This document shows positions 22,471 to 33,904 of a stretch of DNA of 64,000 nucleotides, piece after piece. The DNA lies in assembly GCA_036583965.1 (NCBI GenBank), contig JAZBQD010000026.1, forward strand, positions 1,240,001-1,304,000. Reading direction: 5' to 3'. The stretch's first letter is position 1, and the number at the start of each line of letters is the position of its first letter. The notes under the pieces are model-generated. The model was given only the letters and a program-made list of their open reading frames with translations. It was not told the DNA's origin and did no database searches. Origin of the DNA: Prunella strophiata. Its lineage: Eukaryota > Chordata > Aves > Passeriformes > Prunellidae. Made by a program: the position numbers and the translations under genes.

Positions 22471-25400
22471 GTGCTCCCTGCTGCTCCCTTCCCAAGGCTG
22501 CCCAGCCTAGGGGCCTCTCCTGAGGAGCCCCACACCTCTCCCAGGTGGTGGCACAGCTGATGGAGGTGGAGATTCCCCGGGGAATTTGGGAATGTTCACC
22601 CTCAAGTCTCTGCATTGTTCAGACTCAATAAACCTGATTTTCCAGAGGAGTCCTGGTGGCTTCCTTGGGAGGACAGCAGGAGGTGCTGGAACTCTGTGCA
22701 AGGACCAGGTGAGCTCTGTCTGTGCTGGAAATTAACCTAATTTTTAATGAGTTGTTTTAATTAATGATAAGCCATGGCCACTTTTAGCCAGCACCAGTTC
22801 AGTTTTTTCACAGGCTCCTGTTGTTACATTGATCATTAAATCACCGAAAACCTTAAATCTGTTAAAACTAACACTGATGTAGCTTCAATAAGCAGAGCCA
22901 AAGGGAGGTGAAGGTTGGACATCTGGGATCTTAAATTTATGATCCTCCAAGGATGTTGGAATAACCAGAAAATGCAAGAGATTAAGGCCTGGAAAGTTGG
23001 AAGTTCCTTATCTGAGCTAAAAATGACAGAAGGACTAAAGAATGAGGCACATCTTGGCTTGAAGAGAGAGAAAAAAATCAATAACCAACAGAGGCATTAA
23101 TTAATTTATACTGATTAATGAAGAGAATTATGTGACTTAGAACCAATGAATATTAATTTATTTGCTAGAAATGTATAAATAAATAAAAAAGTTTTGCATC
23201 AGGGTCTGTGAGGAGGCTGGGACTTCATCAGCCACACACAAACCCAGGCCAAGAATAAAGTAATGCCTGACTTGCAGTCAATAAAAAAGACATGGAGCAG
23301 TTAGAGAAACTTTTCTTTTCCTCAGTGTTTTCAGAGGATTTTGGTAACATCCATGGAAAGCTCTGGCCCAGGTGGTGCTGAACATTGCAGGTGGAACCAA
23401 AAATCAAACCCAGGAAGAGCTGAACCAAACCTTTGCTGCCTCAATGTCTTTGGACCTCAAATAGGGCTGCAGATTTTCTCTGGTTAGGCAGCTGTAAGTT
23501 TTTCTTTCCTTTTTAGAGATGCAGCTACTCCAGAACTGAAAGGATTAGAAGCCTGAAATGCTGCAAATCTCCCAGGAAAAGCTGCTCTTAAAATCTCCAG
23601 CTCTGAACAGGCTGAGTCTCTGACCCTTGGGCTCTGATTATTTTCTGCTGCATTTTCCTGCAGCAGGATTGCTGAGCTGAGGGTCAAACACTGCTGCCAC
23701 AGCTGGGCTTTGCAGCTGAACTCTGGGCTCTGAGAGGACCCTGGCAGCTCAAACTGCTGAACTCCAGCTCTCTGCAGCACTGGGGCTCTCCAGAGCATGG
23801 CTGTTAGGCTGGGGAAGAGCAAATGAATTTGTATTTCTGGCTGTGCATTCCCTGTCAGAGAGGAGAGCTGGGCAAGGTGCTGGAAAATAACCCAGGAATG
23901 ATTTCCTGAGGAGCTGTTTGATGGAACAGAGGGGCTGGGGATCAGCTCAGTGTGAGCTGCAGCTGGCAGCACAGCAGAGATGCCTTGGAGGAGGAGCTGG
24001 GAGCAGTTACAGGCACCTTCTCTCAATCAGGGCAGTGGGAAGTGCACAAAAACCCAATTTCCCTGAAGCTTTAACAAGCTGGAGGCTTTCTGTGGGCTGG
24101 CAGGGAACTGCAATGAGCAATCTCAGAGCAAAAGGTGAAGAGCAGTCATAAAGGTTTTGGAAACTGGTGGAGGAAAAGGCTGTGGAGATGCTGGAAATAA
24201 AGAAAAGAAACTTTGTGAGAGGAAAACGTCAGCAGGGAAGACTCAGAGAGAGGTTGGAGCAGACAGAACTGGGTTATATTTATCAAGGTGATACCCATAA
24301 CAATATGTTGGAAGTCTGGCAGGGCTGCTCCTAAGAACACTTGAAACACTGAAAATCAAGACAAGAAAATTACCAGCTAATTTCATGCAGGAACACATCC
24401 TTCACAGTTATGTTAAGAAAAGAAGATGGGATAATGGAGAAGCTTTGCTAAATGGCTTTTTTTTTTTTTTAAACAAGGAATGAGGTGGTGCCACAAATGG
24501 AGATTTGGGACCCCAGAGCTGCAGGACAGACACACAGATTACAAACAGCAGCAGAGAGCATTTCTGTATAAAACACTCCGTGTGCAATGGGATGAAACCA
24601 CAAAACTGGGCTTGAGGAGGCAGCAGAGCCCTCCCTCCAGGTGTTTATCCTGATTTCTACCAAAACAAAGCCTGGGCAAACCCTGGGAATGTGGCTGTTG
24701 TTTCACATTCCAGCCCCACCACCCAGGCTGGAATAAAAGCAGGACTAAACAGCTACAAAACCTGGGAAGCCACAGGCATCACATCTTTTCCTGGTGCCCC
24801 TCTCTCCTTTTCCCTCAAAGTTACACCAGAGATGAATTTGGATCTGGAGATCTCAAATGTCCTGGCAAGGTCTATGTGAACACAAAGCAGGGAGCTCAGG
24901 AAGGAAAAGCAGATGGGGAGTCCCTGAACCACAAGCTCTGGCATGTCCAGTAAAACAGCACGTGGAATTTAGGCAAAGGCAAATATTTAAGGCAAACAGT
25001 TCACCAGACTGTGCCCACAAATATTTTAGGAAATTTAGAAAAGTTCCATTCACTTGGTGTTGTTACTGTATTTTAATTTTTGCTCCATGGCCATTAAAAT
25101 AAAATCTGATTTGTTTTGATTAGAAAAGGAAGCAAAATGGCCACATTTCATTATATTCCTATGCTCAGGGAATAATAGAAAATGTTGGAAAACCAAAGTG
25201 TCCTTCCTGTCCTGTTCAACCAAGAGGCTCAGATCATTGGTATTTAAGGATACTTGATCAGAGCCAAACCTCAGCCTCTGAGCATCTTTCACCTTGTCCA
25301 CTATTACTTATAAGTGATGTTTTAATTTTCATCTAAAGCTAAGAAAAGTGTTTTATTCTTCCCAGCTGGCCCAGAGATAAGGACTGAATCCCCAAAGATG

Positions 25401-26171
25401 AAGTAATTGAGCAGTTCTCATGTGTTTCTTTATTCCCCTGCTCAAAGCCCTTCTCCTCTTCCCACTGATATCTGATAGAATGCAAAATAATCAGAAAAGA
25501 AGGGGAGGGTTTAAAGTGTGGCTTTGAAGTCAATGCCACGTTCAGGGCTGTGGCCCTTCCCTCTCCAGCCATCTGAGGGGTTAGCTCAGATCCCTGAATT
25601 CCATCAGGGAGCACTCCAGGAACTGAAATCTGCTCTTTCACTGGGATTTGCCTCTGATTTCACCTGTCCAGGGAGGCTCTGCCATGCTCCCAGCAGAGAT
25701 CAGCCCTTGGCTCCAGGATCTTGCCAAGCCCCACCACAAGCCCGAGGGGTCCAGGACAGGTTCAAGCAGTGCTTTCAGTGCCAAAAGGAACTCCTCTCAA
25801 AGAACCCAGCTCTGCCCTTGTGCCTGAGCAGTGAAGTCCTCCCTGAGAGCCCTCTGACACCAGAGGGTGCCAGGCACTGGGAAACAGATTTCAGAGCTCC
25901 CAGTGCTCCTGAGCACAGGGGAATGAATACAAGGAGATGGGGAAATCAGCTTTTATTTCCAGCTGCCATCCTTGGAAGGGGGAGCTTGACACAAAGCCCC
26001 AGCACTGGCACTGAGGTTTTCCAGGGGAACAGCCAGGCTCCAGCCCCATTGTCCATCTGGATCCAGCTCCAAGGTGCTGGGAAGTGATCCACCCCCAGGT
26101 ATTCTCAGAGAGCACAGCTTGTAAAGACCTCTCTGTGTTCTTGACCACCCCCAAGAGCCTTGTAAGGCTTT
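22471..26171. other. Intergenic, no recognised gene
   Basis: No gene or array is recognised. The longest frame is about 180 codons (minus strand near 23.5-24.0 kb) and has no recognisable domain. A poly-T run lies at about 24459-24471. Confidence 0.55.
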
Positions 26172-26280
26172 CTCAGAACCATGGAATTATTGAGGCTGGA
26201 AAAGCCCTCCAGACCAGGGAGTCCAACTGTTCCCCCAGCACTGCCAAGCCCAGAACAAACCCCTGTCTCCAAGCAAAGGG
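26172..26280 (-). mobile_element. CR1 LINE 3' fragment
   Basis: AACCATGGAATTATTGAGGC followed by TGGAAAAGCCCTCCAG and CCAACTGTTCCCCCAGCACT matches the antisense of an avian CR1 3' end. Only about 110 bp is kept. Confidence 0.7.
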
Positions 26281-27281
26281 AAAATTGAAAGGGCAGTTCC
26301 TCACCTGAAATAAAACTTTTCAACTTGATTAATCACCAGCTGAAGGTTTGGCCTAAAATCTTTCATTTCTTTGACAGAGAAGATAAAAATAATTCGTTCT
26401 TCTCTGTTCATGTATTTTTACCTGTCCCAGCAATGACAAATTTACTCCTTTTTTCCCCTACCAGCCCTCTAGAAAGACCAAGGTGAGAAAACACCAGGCT
26501 AGAGCTTGTTTTGCCTTGCCTGATATCAACATGTGGGTGACAGGAATTTCGGCTGCAAATCCCAGAAGTGAAATTCCCTCATTTTCAGATCCTGTTCCCA
26601 CTGAAATATCCCCTGGCAGTGGCAAGGTTGAGCATTTGAAATGAAGGGCAGCTGTTTGGTCTGCAAATCTTTAATTATCAAAGGACATGGAGAAATATCC
26701 ATGGGGTGAGTCCATATGTGCTGGGATGGGGATTTACTGGCACATGATGGAGCTGGAGCTCTGGGATGAGATTTTATTTCCCTGTTTATTTTCCAGAGCT
26801 CCCCTTTGGTGCTGTACAAATCTCTGAGCTCTGCTGGAATGTCAGGCAGGAATCCCCTGCAGCAGTGAGGGGCTGGGGGACAGGGACAGGGACAAGAAGC
26901 CATGGCAGAGACAGGCAGGACTGCAGAACTGAGGCAGCCTCCATGTGCTTGGGGGAGGCAGGTGTGATACAGGAATTGGCCTGTCTCAGCTGGCTGACAT
27001 TTCCCAGCTGCAGAAGTGTCACCAGAGTGACTGGCACTGTCCCCATAGGAGGGTGTTGCCAGGAAGGGCTGGTGATGCTGGCTCAGGCACTGTAGTGGAG
27101 CCCTGGAACTGTAGTAAGGCAGGGGTGAGCCTGCAGAGCTGTGTGGGCAGTCCCTGCCCTGCCCTGGCACAGAGAGCTCTGACAGCACTGGTGGCATTCC
27201 TGGCACCACCAGCAGCTGTGGCAGACCTGGGCTCTGCCAGCTGCTCCTTAACTCAGGAGGTGAAACTGAACTTAGAGAGGC

Positions 27282-27640
27282 ACAGAATTATTCAGGTTGG
27301 AGAAGCTCTCTGAGAACATCCCCCAGCACTGCCAGGTTCCCCAGTGCCACATCCACACAGCTTTTCAATCCTCCAGGGATGGGCACTGCACCACTGCCCT
27401 GGGCAGCTGTGCCAGGGCTGGACAGCCCTTTCTGGGAAGGAATTTTCCCCAATGCCCCATCTAACCCTCCCCTGGTGCAACCTGAGGGCGTTTCCCCTTG
27501 TGCTGTCAGTTGTTACAGGGACAAAGGACTGACCCCACCTCACGACCTCCCAAGCAGCTCCAGCAGCCCCCAGGATCAGGGAGCTGATGCTCTGTGCCCA
27601 TCTTTCCTTGGCCATGGCACAGGAGAGTTGGTTCCAGAAA
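27282..27640 (-). mobile_element. CR1 LINE 3' fragment
   Basis: The antisense of the CR1 3' tail is visible in order: CACAGAATTATTCAGGTTGG, CAGTGCCACATCCACACAGC, CCAGGGATGGGCACTGCACC and TTTCTGGGAAGGAATTTTCC. The copy is truncated at its 5' end and cannot be mobile. Confidence 0.8.
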
Positions 27641-30600
27641 GAAAAATCCTCATAAATCCAAATAAACAGCTTCAAACCAAGGGGATGTGGCAGAACATCC
27701 TCCCTGCCCCCCAGGTCGCTTTGCTCCTGCTCTGGGGGTGATGGATGGGGTTTGAGTCACACAGGGACTGACAGAAATCACTGCTTGGCACGAGCTCCCC
27801 AGCCAAGCTTTTTTTTTTGTTTATTGACTCCCAAATTGCAATCAAATCTTGGTTCTTGGTGAAGCCACTACTGTCCCAGCTAATGGCCTTGGAGAGGGGG
27901 TGGCAGCTCCCACTGGGGCACATTAAACTGGCCCTGGGACACACTGATGGATGGCTGGGCTGGCTGTTTAAGGCTTGATGTTCTTCCTCTCTATCTTTAA
28001 ATTGCTCTGGTTTGAGTGTCACAGCCAAAAGCAATCAATACAATCCACAAATGTGCATGTTAGAAAAGAAAGGTGTAATAGGAGAGCACAAGGAGGGTAA
28101 GGAATTGTTCACACTCAAGGCAATAATGGCTTTCCTGAAGGGAGATGTCAGCTCTAGGGCTGTGAGGCACAGAAGCACAGCTCATCTTGTGGCAACTTTC
28201 CTTCCTCCTTGCATTTCCCAGACTTTAATGTAGGTAATTATTATACCTCCATTAATTGACCCTGTCAGCAGTGAGCAGAGGTAGCATGGAAGTTCTGGGA
28301 TGGTATTCCTGAGAAATGGAACCCAAAGCACTCTGCCCTTCTGGAAGAGGCAGGCATGGCTCAGGGCAGCTGACTCTGGAAAGATCAGGGAAACCCTTGG
28401 GATAAGGGATGAGTGGGCTGATCTTGGAAAGAGCAGGAAAAAAACCCAAGTTCAGTTTGCCTTCCCTTGAAGCTGCCATTGTCCCCGTGGATAAAGGCAG
28501 CAGAGGTTTCAGCAGAGTGTGTTTGGTTTTACTGGCTAAGGACAAAGTCACCTCGCTGTCCTTTCTCCCTCAGAGTCCTCCCCATGCTGCTGGTGACACA
28601 CCCTGCACTTGTCCCTCTGTCCCCTGGCTGCTCCCCTGACCCCGGGCTGACTCAGCCCAGCCATGTGTACTGGGTGAGCACAATTTCACAATAAAATAAT
28701 CGGTCACTTCTCAAAAAGGGGCAAATTTACTCAGCCACTTGGAAGAAAAAAGGGAAATGCAGCCTATAATTCCTTTTATTTACAGTGAGAAATGAAGCAT
28801 GAGTAAGATGATTAGAACTGTAATTAAACAAGAGAGTCAAACCCACAGATTGGCACAAGATGGAGAAGGAGGCTCTTGGAGAGACAGCAGCCTGAATCCT
28901 GAAGTATTTTTCCCACTGCAAGCCCCAGGGACACCTCTCCTTCATTTGCTGTCTAACAAGAAGCTCTGCCCAAAAGCCCCTCTGTTTACCTAGGAATGAA
29001 AGCTGGGCCTGAGGAAAAGGTCGAGCCAATTTTCTCACTGAAATATCCTGCACACAGAGACATGCAGACATCCTGAAATCTGAGCTTCATTACAAAGGGG
29101 AAAAACAATTCCCTAAGGATGACAGGGGAAAAGCCCAGAGTAGATTCTGTCTGCAGCCAAGTAAAGCTGGAGTCTGGCTCCAATCCTGAATTCCACCCCT
29201 CTCTGGCTCTTGCCAAACACCAGCTCAGCTCTGCAGATGCCATGAGCATCCTCAAACCGTGTTGCATTTCAATCCCATTGCTGCTCTCCTTCCAGGCTGA
29301 CACAGTTCTTGGCATGTTTTCCACAGCTCTCCCGAGCCCACATCCGAATTCCCTGGGATAGCTTTCGATGTCTTGCTGAGAGGCAGATAATCCACCCTTT
29401 GTCACTAGGGATTGATGCCTGTCTGGAAAAAAAGAACAACTCCATTGCATCAAAGAAAAGCAGTTAGGAATAAATTTGCCACTGCTAACAAGCTTGACTG
29501 GGTCAGAGCTTTGTGTGCTGGAACAAAGAGTTTAAGACCCTGGAACATGTTTGGGTTGCAGAGGAAATTCCATTCAGTCTCAGGAATGCACTGGATCACT
29601 TGAGTTTGTAGATCAGGTCTTGCACTGGAGGAAGATCAGACCTTACAGGGCACCTGCTCTGCTCTAGAGCTGGTTTAACAAAATCTGGGGTTTTTTTGAG
29701 GTGTCAGTGGCAGACAGAAGACACCAAATTCAGCGCAGTGCCAAGGGGAAGACAATAATTCCCAGCTCTGTCATTGGCTCATTCATCCATGCAGGGCTTA
29801 AATCCAGCTGGGAGCCCAGTGTGCAATGGGAGCTGGTGAAGAGGAGTTCCAGGAGACAGCTTTGGCACTTGGCAGGGGGCTGAGGAGAGCAGCTCTGTCC
29901 TGGGGGATCTGGGAGGGCTGGAGATGGACGGGCTGTGCTCTGCAGCAGTGACAGACACGCTGCACTGCCTGAGCTGCAGAGATTTGTCTGGAGCTGGAAA
30001 CACATCTGCTCTGGCCTTGCTCAGCCCTCCCTCCTGCTCCCAGTCTGTGAATGTTCATGCCAGGGAGCTCTCAGGAAGCTGTCTCATTGGGGAAGGCAGA
30101 TTGATGCCTGTTTGCTCAGGTTCAGACAGCGAGGAGAATTTCTGTGAGTGTGCCTTGGGATGCTCAGGAGGCTGTTCCCATTCAGGGGTACAAACCATGC
30201 CCCTGAATTATTAAACTGTTAAAAACAAGAAGTGCAGCTCAAATTGCAAGACAATAAATGAGAAGAATCTTGTAGAATAATTTTGAAACTGAGAATCATC
30301 ACAACCTGCTCCTGGCTGTTCACTGGAACAGAGAAGGAAGTTCCTTGTGTGAGCTGTTTGTTCATACATCCAGCCCCAAGAGTGACAGTAAAACTCTGTG
30401 TTCTTCACTTCCCTCCCTGGACTCTGCTGGAAGAGGACACAAGTGTCAGGTGATTCCATCACACCCACTAAGATAACATTTTTTTATCTTTCCATGAAAG
30501 CCATCTCTCCACAGCAACTGTGAAGGGAAAAAACCAAAACAACTCTACCAAACATTTGCTTCCCTCAGAGCCCCTCAGTGATTTTCCATCTCTGCAAGTG

Positions 30601-31147
30601 ATCCTTTAATTAATGACATCTCCTGCCTGGGAGCAGGGTGGGGGCCTGTCCCAGAGCCCCAGCACAGCGTGGGGAGTAGGTCATTAATCCAAGGCAGAGC
30701 AACACAACCAGGGATTCTAAAAATACCCAGGACACCTGATTGCTCCACCTGATTGTAGGGAATTGAGAGGAGGAGAGGGATGGGCCCTGCATGCTGAGTG
30801 CTCGGGGCTGCTGCAATCACAGCCCCTGCCTGCTGTAAAACCTCTGGAAGGGAGAGCAGGGGCTGAAATTTGGTGTTACTGCAGCAGGATCAGCTCAGAG
30901 GCAGCACCTGTGGGACACCTTCAGCAGCACAAGGGATGAGCTGATTGTGTTTGGTCCAGCAGATCCCTGGAGATCTCATGGCATGGAAATCCAACACCAG
31001 CTGCACTGCCCCAGACTCATGGCACCATCATCACTGTCCAGAGATGGCAGCAGGAAAAGGTGGAAGAAACAGCACAGATTATTTTCCATGAGCTACTTTC
31101 AAAACCTTCAGTTGCATAACTTCAGGTCTGTTAGCACAGGCTGTAAT
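27641..31147. other. Intergenic, no recognised gene
   Basis: Unique-looking sequence. No open frame resembles a known protein and no tandem array is visible. Confidence 0.55.
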
Positions 31148-31262
31148 TATAATCCCAGAATCCCAGACTGCTTTAGGTTGGGAGAGACCTTAAAGCTCAT
31201 CCAGCCCCTCCCTGGCAGGGACACCTTCCCTAGCCCAGCTTACACAGGGATGTGCAACTCCT
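31148..31262 (-). mobile_element. CR1 LINE 3' fragment
   Basis: CCAGAATCCCAGACTGCTTT, AGGTTGGGAGAGACCTTAAA and CCTGGCAGGGACACCTTCCC are the antisense of a CR1 3' end. About 115 bp is kept. Confidence 0.7.
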
Positions 31263-32340
31263 CACAAGGGCCCTGACACCAGCTCAGGAGAGCAAAATTC
31301 ACTCAAAAATCCCTTGGGGATAAGGAGAGTTCCAAGGGTTAAAGTCCACAGGAGCCCCTGCCCAGCTCTGCTTTGGCTCCTCTCAGCAGCCTCATATTCC
31401 CTGGATCAAGTTCCTTGTGTATTTCTCCTCTCTGGGAAGATACTTCACAATCTATTTGTGACAGTCAAAATTCTAAAATATAGGCAGGATCTGTTCTCCC
31501 TGAGGCTCTTTTTGAGACAGCTCTTTCTTGACTATCCCTCAAGTGAGGAAAACAAACTCCAAAGGCTGAATTCCTGCTGGTGTTTCAGCTGGCCTTGGCA
31601 CCCCCTGCACATTCCTCTGCTTCCCAAATGATAGAAGCCAGTGTTTGGGCAGGTGCTGGGGGTGGAGTTGTATCTAAACTCATCATCTCAGGGTATTTTT
31701 GGCAGCATTCTCTTGATGACACTTGTAGACAAGGCTCTGCAACAGCCCCTCTGGCACTCAGTGTGGGTGTCTGGTAATGCCCCCTCCCACCTTCTTGCAG
31801 TAAAAATAGCACAAGAAATTGTTCTTTTCTCAAACATCTCCCCCCAAAATGTCATTTTCATCTGCATTACACAAGATTTTGCTGTTTTGTTGATAGGGAT
31901 TTATTGTGTTAGATTTTATCTGCCTGTTAAACACTTCCTAAGTGGGGAGTGAGTAATAAAAATGAGATTACAGGAATTGCTTGGTGAGGAACAGACCAGA
32001 CCTACAATTTAGCCCACTTGTTCCTGTAAGCTGAGGAACTTCAAACTGATCTGCAAATTGCAAAATAAATTTAGAAATTCACTTTTCTAAATTTTCACAG
32101 CACAAAGCCTGTCCAGCACGAGGGTGAATGGCAGAATCAATGTCAATGTAAGGAACTCAGAGCAGGATCAAAAGTTACAGATTCCTGTAGTACAGGAATT
32201 CTGGAATAAACGTGACTTCAGATGACACCAAAAAATGCGTGTCCTGAAGATGCTGTGGGCTGTGCTCAGCAGTTCAGTCAAGGATGGGACATTGCCTTGG
32301 TGGCCTTGTACAGGACATGTCCTGCACTGTGCCAGTTCTG
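31263..32340. other. Intergenic, no recognised gene
   Basis: No gene, RNA or repeat array is recognised in this kilobase. Confidence 0.55.
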
Positions 32341-32516
32341 TCATCCATCCATCCATCCCATCTTCCTTCCTTCCTTCCTTCCTTCCTTCCTTCCTTCCTT
32401 CCTTTCTTCCTTCCTTCCTTCCTTCCTTCCTTCCTTCCTTCCTTCCTTCCTTCCTTCCTTCCTTCCTCCTCCTTCCCTCCCTCCCTCCCTCCCTCCCTCC
32501 CTCTCTCCCTCCCCCT
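32341..32516. repeat. Pyrimidine microsatellite (CATC)n(TTCC)n(CCCT)n
   Basis: A short CATC run leads into about 110 bp of nearly perfect TTCC repeats, broken once by CTTTCTTCC, and then CCCT repeats. The + strand is almost pure pyrimidine over about 160 bp. The open frames across it (PSFLPSFL-like) are artefacts. Confidence 0.97.
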
Positions 32517-33254
32517 TTAAGTCCAATTCATCTCTGATATGGGTGGGTTTTATGCATTCAGCTTTTTCATATGTACTCAAAATGCATTTTCTAAGCTTCA
32601 AACCGTGGCCTCATTCTCTGTTTATTTTCTTCTGACACCTCCCTTTGCCTCATCTCCTCAGGCTCCATAAATGCAGATTTCAGACAGAAGATGGGCACAA
32701 CCCATCTACGACTTGGGAAAAGCTCCCTGGAAGAAGTCAGCTTTCTTTATTCCCTGAGATTCCTGCTCAAACTGATCCCTGTGGCACAAGTTTGGGGAGA
32801 AGCTGTGAGGGTGGCAGTGCCTGGCTGAGCAATGCAGCTGTTCCTCCAGCTCTTCTCATCTCCACATCCTTATTTCTTCCCTCATTTTTTTATTTTTGTC
32901 TTGTTTTTGCACTTTCCTTTGGGAAGAGGAGGAAGCTGCATTGCTATTCCACAGGTACATTTTGTGCAGTGCTGCAAAGTCCCCTAAGTGATGCCCACTC
33001 CGTTTATTATTAACTTAAAAAACCATCCTCATCCTTCAGCAAACCCCAGGAGAAGCTGCCGGAGGAAAAACGACTTTTGGTCACGTGGAGCACAAACACA
33101 AAGCCTTAATTAACGAGCGCTGCCCCCACTAATTGCAGAGGAGGAGCCTGCGCTGCTCCGCGCCGGGAATGACGGAATTATAGCCCGTGTGTCTCTTCTT
33201 TCCTCGATCTGAGGCGGTGTGGGTTTGTACGAGCGGTAGAAATTACAGAATATG
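32517..33254. other. Spacer with a modest CpG-rich patch
   Basis: No gene is recognised. At about 33055-33240 CpG dinucleotides become more frequent (for example GAGCGC, CTCCGCGCCGGG, CTCGATC, GGCGGTG), which could mark an outlying promoter segment for MTMR8 or be chance. No start codon followed by MTMR8-like sequence was found here. Confidence 0.4.
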
Positions 33255-33345
33255 GAATAACACTCATGGAAGGTGTCCCAGCCCATGGCAGGGATTGGAA
33301 CGGGATGAGCTTTAATGTCCCTTCCAACCCGGGATTCTGATTATG
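33255..33345 (+). mobile_element. CR1 LINE 3' fragment
   Basis: GGAAGGTGTCCCAGCCCATG, GCAGGGATTGGAACGGGATG and GTCCCTTCCAACCCGGGATT form the sense 3' end of an avian CR1, about 90 bp. Confidence 0.75.
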
Positions 33346-33470
33346 GTATAATTAAAGGCTGTCAATTCTCATGCTCGATACAAGATCTCCAATAATTAAA
33401 ACCTGTAAATCTTCAGGGCCCGCTACAAGGCCACCAGCATTTAAAACCGGTACATTCTGGGGCTCCTGAA
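33345..33470. repeat. Short 44-bp tandem repeat (about 2.7 copies)
   Basis: Three diverged copies are spaced 44 bp apart, with ATTAAA or TTTAAA cores at 33351, 33395 and 33440. Each is followed by a GTNNATTCT-like block, and the first two by a CGNTACAAG block. The array directly follows the CR1 3' fragment. Confidence 0.65.
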
Positions 33471-33904
33471 GGGAATTTTTTGGTAATTCAAGGTTTGGCT
33501 TGGAACAAACTCCTGGGAGCTGCTGCCCCTGGGGCTGTGAGACACCAACACTCCTTGCAGGAGTGAAAGGCAATTCCAGCAGCTCCGGGATCCGGGCTGG
33601 CACCCACGAGACTCAGCATCGTGCTTGGAATTCAAAACACACGGCAAACAGGACGAACAGGTGTTACTAGCTGTGGGAAGTGTGACAAGTGTTGAAGTGA
33701 CAAATGTGCCTCCAACCCCTTTCTCGAGGGGGAGATGCTGCCAGCCTGCTGCCCATCCAGACGGCACAGCTGATGGCTGCACGCTTTGAGGGGGGAAAAA
33801 AATGGTGTTTTTTCCTCAGATATTCCCTGAGAGCTTCGCGATCGCCGGTGCTGGGAGGGGAAAAGACAGGGGGAGAGAGTGGGACTGTAGCAGGATGGAG
33901 AGGA

